A stretch of 64,000 bases of DNA, from the NCBI RefSeq assembly GCF_009834515.1, contig NZ_CP019426.1, positions 919,501 through 983,500 on the forward strand, read 5' to 3'. Positions 22,434 to 30,780 of this stretch are shown here, in pieces; positions within the stretch are counted from its first letter, which is position 1; each line of letters starts with the position of its first letter. Below the pieces are notes generated by a model. The model did not search any database. It was not told the DNA's origin and saw only the letters and a list, made by a program, of their open reading frames with translations. This stretch comes from Pseudomonas sp. R84. GTDB lineage: Bacteria; Pseudomonadota; Gammaproteobacteria; Pseudomonadales; Pseudomonadaceae. The position numbers were made by a program, and so were the translations under genes.

Positions 22434-23974
22434 TGGCCGCCCGGCGCAGAACGCGCGGTGAAAAGGTCATCGCGTTCATCGAGAAATACTGTCGTGTCCC
22501 GGAAGGCAAGCATGTTGGGCAGCCGCTGGTGCTGGATGACTTCCAAAAGGATTTCATCCTGGCCATCTACGACAATCCGGCCGGCACCAGCACAGCGTAT
22601 TTGAGCATTGCCCGAAAGAACGGAAAGACCGGCCTGATCGCCGGGATCCTTCTGGCCCACTTGGTTGGTCCCGAGGCCGTGCTCAATACGCAGATCGTCT
22701 CCGGCGCAATGAGTCGAGATCAAGCTGGGGTTGTGTTCAAGCTGGCTGTGAAAATGATCCAGTTGAATCCGGATCTGAAGGAAATCATCCACATCGTCCC
22801 CAGCAGCAAACAGCTGATTGGGTTGCCGCTCAACGTCGAATTCCGGGCGCTTGCGGCTGAGGGCAAGACAGCGCACGGGCTGTCGCCGGTCTTGGCGATC
22901 CTCGATGAGGTCGGGCAGGTTCGAGGCCCCCAGAGCGATTTCATCGACGCGATCACAACCGCTCAGGGTGCTCATGACTCGCCACTGTTGATCGCAATCA
23001 GTACGCAGGCCGCGCAAGACAGCGACCTTTTCAGCATCTGGCTCGACGACGCCGAGCGCTCGCAAGACCCGCACATTGTGAGTCACGTTTATCAGGCGCC
23101 TAAGGACTGCAAGCTCACCGACAGGGAAGCGTGGCGCGCGGCCAACCCGGCGCTGGGGACGTTCCGCTCCTTGGAAGATTTGCAGAAACAGGCCGACAGA
23201 GCGAACCGAATGCCGGCGTCCGAAAACACTTTCCGCAACCTCTGCCTCAACCAGCGAGTCTCGACGGTTTCGGTTTTCGTTTCCAAAGGGGTCTGGGAGT
23301 CATGCGGAGACGAACCGGATTCCCCGGACGGCCTTGATCTTTATGGTGGCCTAGACCTGTCATTCAGGACCGACCTTACCGCGCTTGTCCTGATCGGAAA
23401 GCGTGATGGGTACTGGTGTGCGTGGGCGTTTTTCTGGACTCCGGAAGTTGGTTTAGCGGATCGCGCGAAACGCGATCGGGCGGCGTACGAGGTCTGGGCT
23501 CGCGAGGGATTACTGATCACCACGCCGGGCGCCACGGTCGACTATGCGTTTGTTGCTGCAGACATCGCGCGAATCCTTGGCGAGCTGGGCGGCGACTTGG
23601 TGTCGCTCGCTTTCGACCGTTACCGCATCGACCTTTTCAAACGGGACGCTGAGGCGCAGGGCGTGTCGTTGCCGCTGGTCGAGTACGGCCAAGGCTTCAA
23701 GGATATGGCCCCGGCAATTGACGCGCTGGAGTCCGAACTGCTGAACGGTCGGGTCCGGCACGGCATGCACCCGGTGCTGACGATGTGCGCGGCCAACGCG
23801 GTGATTCAGAAAGATCCGGCCGGCGGCCGCAAGTTCGCAAAGGACAAAGCTACCGGCCGCATCGACGGAATGTCAGCGCTCGCGATGGCGTTCGGAGCCA
23901 CCTTGGGCGCTCCGCAAGAGAGCAAGGGCAGCATCGACGATTACCTCCAAAACGGATTTTCCGGACTTCTATAG
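22433..23974 (+). CDS. terL: Terminase large subunit
   Basis: 513 residues. ATPase: LSIARKNGKTGLIAG (Walker A-like adenine motif region), VLAILDEVGQVRG (Walker B), LLIAISTQAAQDSD (coupling motif). Nuclease: YGGLDLSFRTDLTALVLIG and the late GRIDGMSALAMAFG acidic segment. It matches Terminase_1/HK97-like large subunits, which pump DNA into the prohead and cut concatemers. Confidence 0.93.
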   Translation: MAARRRTRGEKVIAFIEKYCRVPEGKHVGQPLVLDDFQKDFILAIYDNPAGTSTAYLSIARKNGKTGLIAGILLAHLVGPEAVLNTQIVSGAMSRDQAGVVFKLAVKMIQLNPDLKEIIHIVPSSKQLIGLPLNVEFRALAAEGKTAHGLSPVLAILDEVGQVRGPQSDFIDAITTAQGAHDSPLLIAISTQAAQDSDLFSIWLDDAERSQDPHIVSHVYQAPKDCKLTDREAWRAANPALGTFRSLEDLQKQADRANRMPASENTFRNLCLNQRVSTVSVFVSKGVWESCGDEPDSPDGLDLYGGLDLSFRTDLTALVLIGKRDGYWCAWAFFWTPEVGLADRAKRDRAAYEVWAREGLLITTPGATVDYAFVAADIARILGELGGDLVSLAFDRYRIDLFKRDAEAQGVSLPLVEYGQGFKDMAPAIDALESELLNGRVRHGMHPVLTMCAANAVIQKDPAGGRKFAKDKATGRIDGMSALAMAFGATLGAPQESKGSIDDYLQNGFSGLL

Positions 23975-23981
23975 GTTCAAT

Positions 23982-25193
23982 ATGGCGTCTCGCTGGTACA
24001 ACCCAATGAGCTGGAGTTTCTTTGGCTTCAACGACCCCAAGACGGGCGAATATGTTGAGGTACAGACAGACATCGGCGGACAGACGCGCTCCGGCGCGGT
24101 CATCACCCCCAAGAAAGCCATGGCAATTCCCATTGTCTGGTCCTGCATCAAGATCCTCAGTGAGACGGTTTCAGGGTTGCCATTGAAGTTGTTCGAAGAT
24201 CAGCCTGCCGGGCGGATTCTTGTGAAGGACAACAAGCGAGCGTTACGGATTTTGGCCAAGCCAAACCCGTACATGACGATGTTGAACTTCATCAAAGCAG
24301 CCGTAGTAAACATGGCCCTGCGCGGCAACGGGTACGCGATGATCGAACGAGCCGATAACGGGGACTTCATTGGCCTGGTGCCGGTCGGTGCCGATGCGGT
24401 CGAAATCGATACCGAAGACGATCTGCTGTATTGGGTGACCCTCAACGGGAAGCGCTTCCCTGTCTCGCCTCAGAACATGCTGCATTTCAAGTTGTTCAGC
24501 GCTGACGGAATCTGCGGTCTCTCACCGGTTGAATTCCACAAGGAAGCCATGGGCCTGGCCAAAGCGGCGCAGGACTGGTCGGCCCGCTTTATGCGAAAGG
24601 GCGGCTTCACCGGTGGCTATGTCATTTACGAAAACTTCCTCACGTCCGAGCAGCGCGACCAGGTGCTGAACAAGTTTCCGAAGATCCGCGACGGAGACGT
24701 CGAGGACATCGGGAAGATGGGACTGCTCGAAGGTGGGCCGACCATAGTGCCTGCTGGCATGACCCAGAAGGACAGTCAGTTCATCGAGTCCCAGCAGTTT
24801 CAAGAAGAAGCGCTTGCCGGCATCTGGGGCGTTCCGCTGTACCTGGCCAACCGCGCAGGTAAGACCTCAATCATGGGATCGAACCTGGAGCAACAAACCA
24901 GCGGCTTCATCACGTTCGGCTTGAGCCCCTACATCAAGGCTATCGAAGACGAGATCAACGACAAGCTGTTCGCAGGAACTGCCTTATTCGTCGAGTTCGT
25001 TGTCGAGGGGCTGCTGCGCGCAGATAGCGCAGGCCGGGCCACTTACTACAAGGGCGCCCTCGGCGGCTCCGGCGGATCTGGCTGGATGACCATCAACGAG
25101 GTCCGCCGTAAAGAAAACCTTCCTCCGCTGGCTGGCGAAGAATACGACCGGGTCACCCGGTGGGAGATGCAGACCAATGTTCAGCAAGATTGA
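23982..25193 (+). CDS. HK97-family portal protein
   Basis: 403 residues. AIPIVWSCIKILSETVSGLP, NPYMTMLNFIKAAVVNMALR and GNGYAMIERADNG are the standard portal blocks; LEQQTSGFITFGLSPYIKAI marks the C-terminal third. Forms the dodecameric DNA gateway at one capsid vertex. Its 3' end overlaps the protease gene by 17 bases. Confidence 0.93.
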   Translation: MASRWYNPMSWSFFGFNDPKTGEYVEVQTDIGGQTRSGAVITPKKAMAIPIVWSCIKILSETVSGLPLKLFEDQPAGRILVKDNKRALRILAKPNPYMTMLNFIKAAVVNMALRGNGYAMIERADNGDFIGLVPVGADAVEIDTEDDLLYWVTLNGKRFPVSPQNMLHFKLFSADGICGLSPVEFHKEAMGLAKAAQDWSARFMRKGGFTGGYVIYENFLTSEQRDQVLNKFPKIRDGDVEDIGKMGLLEGGPTIVPAGMTQKDSQFIESQQFQEEALAGIWGVPLYLANRAGKTSIMGSNLEQQTSGFITFGLSPYIKAIEDEINDKLFAGTALFVEFVVEGLLRADSAGRATYYKGALGGSGGSGWMTINEVRRKENLPPLAGEEYDRVTRWEMQTNVQQD

Positions 25194-25821
25194 AGTGCCC
25201 TTTGAAGTAAAGGCCAGTGATGACGCCGGTAACTTCGAGGGATATGCAGCGGTATTCAACAACGTTGACCTGGGCGATGACGTCATCCTCTCGGGCGCAT
25301 TCACCAAGGTTAAAACCACTCGCGGCGGCCGCCTGAAGTTGGCGCTGTTTCACGACCTCACTCGACTGGTGGGCTCGGCAGACTTTACCCAAGACAGCCA
25401 CGGGCTTTACATCAAAGGCAAAGTCAACTTGGCAGTGAGCTATGCCCGCGACGCTTACGAGCTGATGAAGGAGGGCACGCTCGACAGTATGTCGATCGGC
25501 TTCAACACGATCCTTGCGGCATACGAAGAGCGGGAAGGCCGCACCATCCGCATCATCAAGCAGGCGGAACTCTGGGAAGCATCATTGGTGCCTTTCGGGA
25601 TGAACCCAGAGGCGCAAGTCCTCACCGTGAAATCTGACATTCGACTTTTCGAGAACGCCCTTCGCGAACGTATTGGGCTTTCTCAGAAAGAGGCGGCAGC
25701 CGTCGCCTCACTCGGCTATCCCGCGCTACGCCGTGACGGCGGCAGCGAGGCCACGGCGATCGTGGAAGGGCTGAAATCACTCTCCACCACTTTTGATAAT
25801 TTTTTTAAGGTGTCGCCATGA
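25177..25821 (+). CDS. HK97-family prohead protease
   Basis: 214 residues. N terminus FEVKASDDAGNFEGYAAVFN, active-site His block KLALFHDLTRLVGSADFTQD, Ser block GTLDSMSIGFNT and ELWEASLVPFGMNPEA, all typical of the U35/HK97 protease. It removes the capsid delta domain during maturation. ATGA overlap with the capsid gene. Confidence 0.92.
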   Translation: MFSKIEVPFEVKASDDAGNFEGYAAVFNNVDLGDDVILSGAFTKVKTTRGGRLKLALFHDLTRLVGSADFTQDSHGLYIKGKVNLAVSYARDAYELMKEGTLDSMSIGFNTILAAYEEREGRTIRIIKQAELWEASLVPFGMNPEAQVLTVKSDIRLFENALRERIGLSQKEAAAVASLGYPALRRDGGSEATAIVEGLKSLSTTFDNFFKVSP

Positions 25822-27023
25822 CCGATCCAATTCAAGAAGTTAAAACCACGCTCGAAACCCAACTGAAGGAAGGCTTCACTGGCTTGCAAAAGAAGTATGA
25901 CGCTGTCGCCGATGAAATGCAGAAAGGCAACACTGTCACCACCGAAATGAAATCGCAGATCGAAAAGCAGAAGGGCGAAATCGAGCGCGTCATCGAGCAG
26001 GTCCAGAAGCTGGAAGAGAAGGGCATCAAGCTGCGCAGCCAGCCCGGCGAGGCGAAGAGCTTCATCGATCTGGTGAAAAATGACGATGCCTACAAGTCGC
26101 TGCAGGCGAAGAGCGTTTCCCTGGCCGATATCGAAGTCACGAAGTCCGACATGGCCAGCATGAAGGAAATGAAGGTCACCAGCGCCGGAATCGTTGCGCC
26201 GAACTATGACCCGGTCATCCAGCCCGGCATCCGCCAGGAGCTGCGCATCCGCGATCTCTTGACCACCGTGCCAGTGTCCGGTCAGAACTACACCTACTTC
26301 AAAGAAAACCTGCACACCCGCGGCGCCGCTCCGGTCGCGGAAGGTGGCCTGAAGCCAACCAGCAACGTGACCTTCACAACCCAAACCGACCGGGTCAAGA
26401 AGATCGCCGTCTGGATGCCCGTGACCGACGAGGCGCTGGACGATGTTCCTCAGCTGATGGCCTACCTGCAGGAGCTGCTGCGCTACGACCTCAAGCTCGA
26501 GGAAGAGCGTCAGATCCTGAAGGGCGACGGCACCGGCGAGAACCTGAACGGCCTGATGACCCAGGCCACCGTGTACGACGCGGCGCTGACCAAGGCTGGC
26601 GATACGGCAATCGATCTGGTGCGCCGCGCGATCTACCAGGTTCGAAAGCAGTCGATGCTCTCCGCCGACGGCGTTGTGATGACCGAGCTCGACTGGATGA
26701 ATATCGAACTTCAAAAGGACGGCGAGAACCGCTACCTGTTCGCGAACCTTCAAGGTCTGGTTACACCGGTGCTCTGGGGCCGCCCAGTGGTGACTTCCGA
26801 CAGTGTCGACGAGGGCGATGCTGACACTGGCGGCGAGTTCCTGGTGGCGAACTTCGCTCGCTCGTCGGTGCTGTTCGATCGTATGTCGTTCCTGTTCAAG
26901 ATGGGCCTGATCAACGATCAGTTCATCAAGAACGAACGCGCGCTGCTGGTTGAAGAGCGCCTCGGCCTGGGCGTGCGCCGTCGTGAAGGTTTGGTCAAAG
27001 GCCGCTTCACCGTCGCGGCCTAA
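25818..27023 (+). CDS. HK97-family major capsid protein
   Basis: 401 residues. A coiled-coil N terminus of about 95 residues (MTDPIQEVKTTLETQLKEGF ... QKGEIERVIEQVQKLEEK) is the scaffolding delta domain removed by the protease. The mature HK97 fold begins near residue 105-115 and includes APNYDPVIQPGIRQELRIRD, VPVSGQNYTYFKE and ILKGDGTGENLNGLM. The cleavage site cannot be placed exactly. A terminator follows. Confidence 0.93.
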   Translation: MTDPIQEVKTTLETQLKEGFTGLQKKYDAVADEMQKGNTVTTEMKSQIEKQKGEIERVIEQVQKLEEKGIKLRSQPGEAKSFIDLVKNDDAYKSLQAKSVSLADIEVTKSDMASMKEMKVTSAGIVAPNYDPVIQPGIRQELRIRDLLTTVPVSGQNYTYFKENLHTRGAAPVAEGGLKPTSNVTFTTQTDRVKKIAVWMPVTDEALDDVPQLMAYLQELLRYDLKLEEERQILKGDGTGENLNGLMTQATVYDAALTKAGDTAIDLVRRAIYQVRKQSMLSADGVVMTELDWMNIELQKDGENRYLFANLQGLVTPVLWGRPVVTSDSVDEGDADTGGEFLVANFARSSVLFDRMSFLFKMGLINDQFIKNERALLVEERLGLGVRRREGLVKGRFTVAA

Positions 27024-27040
27024 CCCCCGCAGTGTTCGAT

Positions 27041-27064
27041 GGCCGGCCTTTGTGCCGGCCTTTT
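27041..27064 (+). terminator. Terminator after capsid gene
   Basis: GGCCGGC-CTTTGT-GCCGGCC stem with TTTT. A stop here would favour capsid over connector transcripts. Confidence 0.8.
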
Positions 27065-27080
27065 CGTTTCAGGAGGCAAT

Positions 27081-27299
27081 ATGAAAATCAAAGCATTGTG
27101 GGGATTCGCGGGAAACGCGACGTTGCTGGGTGCCGACTCGAGTTCGGTGAGGGCTGGCCAGGTGTTCGACGAAGTCGATGATGAATACGGCCATACCTTG
27201 ATTGGCAAGGGGCTGGCGGAGGAAGTCGACGGTGATGGCAAGACGAAGACTTCCGCGCCCAAGCAATCGAAGGCAACGGCCCCGAAAGAGAACAAGTAA
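27081..27299 (+). CDS. Small head protein, unknown function
   Basis: 72 residues from ATG 27081 (MKIKALWGFAGNATLLGADS), AGGAGG 5 bases upstream. A short beta-rich body (GKGLAEEV at residues ~45-52) and a Lys/Ala/Pro-rich tail. A second protein with the same plan lies at 27942-28124. Possibly a small structural or neck protein. Confidence 0.65.
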   Translation: MKIKALWGFAGNATLLGADSSSVRAGQVFDEVDDEYGHTLIGKGLAEEVDGDGKTKTSAPKQSKATAPKENK

Positions 27300-27599
27300 A
27301 TGATCGATCTGGCACGCGTGAAGCTCCACCTGCGAGTAGACGGCGACGACGAGGATTCGCTCATCACCGGTTACCTCGAGGCCGCAAAAGCGCACGTGGC
27401 CATGCACTGTGATCGTGAGCTCGTCGAATCGGCGCCGACCGGTCCTGAGCAAATGGCGTTCACTCCGGATGTCGAGCAGGCGGTACTGCTGCTCGTTGGT
27501 CACTGGTACGCCAACCGCGAGGCCGTGGTGATCGGCACTATCTCATCGGCTGTTCCTCTGGCCGTTGACCGACTTCTCTGGCCCAGGAAGCGTTTCTGA
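27300..27599 (+). CDS. Head-tail connector protein, gp6-like
   Basis: 99 residues starting directly after the preceding stop. MIDLARVKLHLRVDGDDEDS and LITGYLEAAKAHVAMHCDRE match the phage gp6-like (QLRG) connector pattern, which starts L-x-x-VK-x-HLR-D-x-DDED. It extends the portal as an adaptor ring. Confidence 0.85.
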   Translation: MIDLARVKLHLRVDGDDEDSLITGYLEAAKAHVAMHCDRELVESAPTGPEQMAFTPDVEQAVLLLVGHWYANREAVVIGTISSAVPLAVDRLLWPRKRF

Positions 27600-27931
27600 T
27601 GAGAGCAGGCCCAATGCGTCACCGGTGCGCTATCCATAAAGAGGTGCGCACTCCGAACGGTTCTGGTGGCTTCAATGTCGTCTGGACTGAGGTTGGAAAA
27701 CTGTGGGCTGAGATAACCCTGCCGACTGGGCGCATTGCACCGGTGGCTGAGCAATTGAAGGTTGTGGTTACCGCCGAGATCCGCGTCCGGCCAAGGGCCG
27801 ATGCCGTCGCAGGAAATCGCATCGTGCACACGGCGAGAGGAATCACCACCACCTACCTGATCGGCGCTGCGCTGATTGACAACGAGCACAGCATGCTCCG
27901 GCTGCTTTGCTCAAACGTCCCCAACCCTTGA
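27599..27931 (+). CDS. Phage head closure protein
   Basis: 110 residues overlapping the connector by one base (TGATG). RAGPMRHRCAIHKEVRT, NGSGGFNVVWTEVGKLWAEI and RIVHTARGITTTYLIGAALI fit the SPP1 gp16/HK97 head-closure family (beta-barrel stopper). It seals the head before tail joining. Confidence 0.85.
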   Translation: MRAGPMRHRCAIHKEVRTPNGSGGFNVVWTEVGKLWAEITLPTGRIAPVAEQLKVVVTAEIRVRPRADAVAGNRIVHTARGITTTYLIGAALIDNEHSMLRLLCSNVPNP

Positions 27932-27941
27932 GGGTGAATTT

Positions 27942-28124
27942 ATGAGAGTTATTGCACTGGGCGCCTTGTCTGGCGCTACTGGCGATCGAGAGAAGGGTGA
28001 AGAGTTTACGGTCGACGCCAAGCTCGACGCCAAGCTCGCCGCCGATCTGCTCGCGCGTGGACTGGTGGAACCGGTTACCGAGTCAGCCCCGCCCGCTGAA
28101 AAGGCCGCCAAGGCCAAGGAGTAG
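27942..28124 (+). CDS. Small head protein, unknown function
   Basis: 60 residues from ATG 27942 (MRVIALGALSGATGDREKGE), GAGGGT upstream. Short body, LLARGLVEPV, and a tail APPAEKAAKAKE much like that of 27081-27299. Function unknown; see the paired finding. Confidence 0.6.
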   Translation: MRVIALGALSGATGDREKGEEFTVDAKLDAKLAADLLARGLVEPVTESAPPAEKAAKAKE

Positions 28125-28127
28125 GGC

Positions 28128-28706
28128 ATGGCCGCTCGCCGATCCCGCATGTCGGGCGACTTCAAGTTACGCCGGACGCTGCGCAACATCCACGCAACGA
28201 TGGATAACGAGCTGGTCGGCGTGATGAAGGAAAGCGCTGAGCAGATCCTGGCAACGATGAGGCAGCTGATACCGAAGGATACGGGCGCCGCCTCGGCTGC
28301 ACTGAAGGTGTTCGTGTCAAAGAGCGGCCTCAATGCCGAGATCGGTATCCGGGGCAAGCGCGACACGCAGCGCTTCTTCTACCTCCGCTTCCTTGAGTAC
28401 GGCACCAAGGGTTACAGCGGCACCCTGTACCGAAGGGCTGATAAAAACGCGGTGGGCGGTGAGCACACCAACAACCGCGACAAATCAAAGCTGTCTGGTC
28501 GACGGAATGCGTTGCGCGCCCGGGACACGAAGAACAAGTCCGACGGCTCCACGTTCTACGGTAAGTACCCGGACATCCCGGCCCGGCCGGCTCATCCCTG
28601 GTTGCGTCCCGCGAAGGACGTGAACCGTGAATTCGTATTGGCCAACATCCGCGCCGCGGTGGCCAGAACGCTGCACAAGGCCAGCGTGGGAGCAAGCGAT
28701 GAGTGA
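28128..28706 (+). CDS. HK97 gp10-family protein (tail completion)
   Basis: 192 residues. MKESAEQILATMRQLIPKDT with GAASAALKVF, and a C-terminal KTYGKYPDIPARPAHPWLRP-like segment are the gp10 signature (the IPxDTG motif and the P-A-x-P-W-L-R-P end). It joins tail to head. The next gene begins 8 bases inside its end. Confidence 0.85.
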   Translation: MAARRSRMSGDFKLRRTLRNIHATMDNELVGVMKESAEQILATMRQLIPKDTGAASAALKVFVSKSGLNAEIGIRGKRDTQRFFYLRFLEYGTKGYSGTLYRRADKNAVGGEHTNNRDKSKLSGRRNALRARDTKNKSDGSTFYGKYPDIPARPAHPWLRPAKDVNREFVLANIRAAVARTLHKASVGASDE

Positions 28707-29085
28707 TCCGTCTGTTGCTCTGCAGGAAGCACTGTTCGCTCGGCTTGAGGCCGAGGTCTCGTGCCCGATCTACGACGGCGCGCCCATGGATACAGATATG
28801 CCGTACGTCTCGATTGACCGGGAGATATCCACCAACACCACGCCAATCGCCGGCCGCAAGCGTGAACAGCGTCTGATCTACCTGTCGGTGTGGTCGGATG
28901 CCCACGGTCAGGCCGAGGTGAAGCGCATCCTCGGCGAAGTTGTAGCAGCCCTTGATGAGCGCCGCCTGCCATTGGCCGTCGGCCGCGCTGTATCGGTTCG
29001 GGTCGAACAAGCCGACGCCCAGCGTGATGCTGACGGCGTCACGTACCAGGGATCGATCACGGTCCGCGTTATAACCACCCACTAA
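28699..29085 (+). CDS. DUF3168 tail terminator-like protein
   Basis: 128 residues from ATG 28699. SDPSVALQEALFARLEAEVS, DMPYVSIDRE and the V-WSDAHGQAEVKRILGEVV block with the final GSITVRVITTH strand match DUF3168, a lambda gpU/SPP1 gp17-like tail terminator. Caps the tail tube. Confidence 0.85.
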   Translation: MSDPSVALQEALFARLEAEVSCPIYDGAPMDTDMPYVSIDREISTNTTPIAGRKREQRLIYLSVWSDAHGQAEVKRILGEVVAALDERRLPLAVGRAVSVRVEQADAQRDADGVTYQGSITVRVITTH

Positions 29086-29140
29086 AACCCACACCCGGCC
29101 GCACCGCGGCTTTATCCAATGTGCCTTTGGAGGAACCCCC

Positions 29141-29638
29141 ATGGCCGAAGACAACCTCAACACAGCCGCCGGCTGCCGGATCGGCATCGGTAGCAAGAAC
29201 GGTGCTGATACCGAAGCACTCTACAAGGCAGACACCTACGTCGATATCGGCGAGGTGGAAGACCTTGGCGAGTTCGGCGATACGTTCAGCTCCGTGACCT
29301 TCACCTCTCTGCGCGATGGCCGCGTGCGCAAGTACAAGGGCACCGCTGACGCCGGCGACCTGACTCTGACCGTAGGTCTGGACAACGGCGATCTGGGCCA
29401 AGCGAAGCTGAAGGTTGCGCACAAGGATCGCAGTAAGGGCGATTACAACATCAAGATCACCCTGAACGATGGCGATCCGGATGCTACCCCGGCGCTGCTG
29501 CCGACCACGTTCTACCTGCGCGGCAAAGTGATGAACAACACCGTCGCCGCCGGCGCCGCTGACAACGTGGTTCGCCGCAACGTCACGATCGGCATCAACT
29601 CCGACATTCTGGAAATCCTCCCGGCTGCCGCTGCCTAA
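29141..29638 (+). CDS. Phage tail tube protein
   Basis: 165 residues. TYVDIGEVEDLGEFGDTFSS, GDLTLTVGLDNGDLGQAKLK and KGDYNIKITLND describe a beta-rich tail tube protein of the long-tailed phage type. It should polymerise around the tape measure. Highly expressed virion protein; a small GC hairpin without a T run follows (29643-29658). Confidence 0.85.
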   Translation: MAEDNLNTAAGCRIGIGSKNGADTEALYKADTYVDIGEVEDLGEFGDTFSSVTFTSLRDGRVRKYKGTADAGDLTLTVGLDNGDLGQAKLKVAHKDRSKGDYNIKITLNDGDPDATPALLPTTFYLRGKVMNNTVAAGAADNVVRRNVTIGINSDILEILPAAAA

Positions 29639-29677
29639 CCTGCGGGGCTTCGGCCCCGACTCCAAAGGATTCGAAAC

Positions 29678-30004
29678 ATGAGCAAGACTCTTCACGGTAC
29701 CGTCGAAATCAAGCTCGATGACGAGACGTACACGCTCCTGCCCACGCTTGGTGCGGTTCGGGCGATCGAGGCTCACTTCGGTGGATTGCGCGGCGCCTCT
29801 CAGGCAATCAACGCCCTTAGCATCGACGGTTGCGCAGTGATCATCGCCAGCGGCGCAGGCCTGAAAGGCAAGGAGGCCGAGGCGGTCGCCGAGCAGGTCT
29901 GGCAGACCGGCGTGTTGGAAGTGTCGGTGCAGCTGAACGCTTACCTGGTGGCGCTGTACAACCCGAAAGGCCCCGACGCGGGAAAGGGCAAGCCGGCGGC
30001 GTAA
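29678..30004 (+). CDS. Tail assembly chaperone, short form (gpG-like)
   Basis: 108 residues. MSKTLHGTVEIKLDDETYTL, LPTLGAVRAIEAHFGGLRGA match the gene-transfer-agent/TAC_11 chaperone family. It is followed in the -1 frame by an open 89-codon extension, and a slippery heptamer lies near its end, so it is the equivalent of lambda gpG. Confidence 0.85.
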   Translation: MSKTLHGTVEIKLDDETYTLLPTLGAVRAIEAHFGGLRGASQAINALSIDGCAVIIASGAGLKGKEAEAVAEQVWQTGVLEVSVQLNAYLVALYNPKGPDAGKGKPAA

Positions 30005-30255
30005 GTGCCGTAGAAGACGGCAGCTATGTTGACCGGCTCTACGCGGTGGCCACGGGCTGGCTGGGCTGGCCTCCCGATCTAGCCTGGCGTACGCCGATGC
30101 CTGAGCTCTTTCTGGCAATGGACGCCAAGATCGAGTGGGCACAGATGACCAACCCCTTCGGCGGCGGCAAAACGAAATCCAAGGAGGGCAAGCCATCGCC
30201 TTCTGCTGTGGCTGACAAACTGCGGCAGGCGCTGACTGGCAGGAAAGTTGGGTGA
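29678..30255 (+). CDS. Tail assembly chaperone, -1 frameshift fusion (gpGT-like)
   Basis: Joining codon 103 of the short form to the -1 frame at 29986 gives about 192 residues. The extension contains DGSYVDRLYAVATGWLGWPP, TPMPELFLAMDAKIEWAQMT and a basic tail (FGGGKTKSKEGKP). The W-P-P-x-x-A/x-W-R/T-P segment is the recurring T-domain pattern of such chaperones. In lambda a small fraction of ribosomes make GT, which recruits tape measure and tube protein. The extension has no start codon of its own in a good position. Confidence 0.8.
29980..29986 (+). promoter_or_regulatory. -1 ribosomal frameshift site G GGA AAG
   Basis: In zero frame the codons are GCG GGA AAG, giving the X XXY YYZ heptamer GGGAAAG, identical to the lambda G-GT slip site. 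It is 15 bases before the zero-frame TAA, and the -1 frame remains open to 30255. Confidence 0.85.
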
Positions 30256-30315
30256 CGCCAGCAGTTCACTTCCTATTTTGCTAACCTCCCTAAGTTAATT
30301 TTGGAGGTAAACGGT

Positions 30316-30726
30316 ATGAAGTTGTCTTTTGCGGCCGGTGTTTTTGCGTTTTTCGTTGTGGCAACCGCAATGGCCGAAGAGAAGAAAGTGGCACCCATTG
30401 ACGCTGAGATGGGGGGCCAAGTTTACCTGTGTGGTTTGAAGTCACAGATGGCTGCGTCTGCAAAAGGAAAGCAATCAAAAACAATTAGCGATGATGCTCA
30501 GGCCTGTGCAACTGAAAGCAGAGACAAGATCAAGGCTCTCGTCAAATCAGAATACGATAAGTATCCCGAGGGCGACGTTATGCGAGAAAGGATCAAGGCT
30601 CTCTACTCTGCTTATTTAAGCTATTTGGATTCGGCTATGTGGGGTCGCGACCTCACCGAAAGCAAGGAGGCCCGGGACTTCAAGGACCGCGTTAACGACT
30701 ACAAGGCCGAAATCAATCTTCGGTAA
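30316..30726 (+). CDS. Exported protein inserted between tail chaperone and tape measure (moron)
   Basis: 136 residues from ATG 30316, GGAGG 8 bases upstream. Signal peptide MKLSFAAGVFAFFVVATAMA with probable cleavage after AMA. The mature part is Lys/Asp/Glu-rich and helical with two Cys (YLCGLKSQ and QACATESRD). GC is lower than in the tail genes, and a terminator follows. A secreted protein in the tail operon is not needed for virions, so it may alter the cell surface or exclude other phages (inference). Confidence 0.7.
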   Translation: MKLSFAAGVFAFFVVATAMAEEKKVAPIDAEMGGQVYLCGLKSQMAASAKGKQSKTISDDAQACATESRDKIKALVKSEYDKYPEGDVMRERIKALYSAYLSYLDSAMWGRDLTESKEARDFKDRVNDYKAEINLR

Positions 30727-30741
30727 TGAATGAGTAAGTAC

Positions 30742-30764
30742 AGCCCGCTTCGGCGGGCTTTTTA
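30742..30764 (+). terminator. Terminator before tape measure gene
   Basis: AGCCCGC-TTCG-GCGGGCT hairpin followed by TTTTATT; closes the exported moron cistron. Confidence 0.8.
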
Positions 30765-30780
30765 TTGTGCGGAGAAAAGC

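Noticed and set aside
25716..26753. 345-codon minus ORF over the capsid gene
   Set aside because: Antisense shadow; repetitive Leu/Asp pattern mirrors capsid codons.
29069..30196. 375-codon minus ORF over tail tube and chaperone genes
   Set aside because: Antisense shadow; the plus genes are well supported.
30004..30255. Separate gene after the short tail chaperone
   Set aside because: No start or ribosome site; explained as the -1 frameshift extension.
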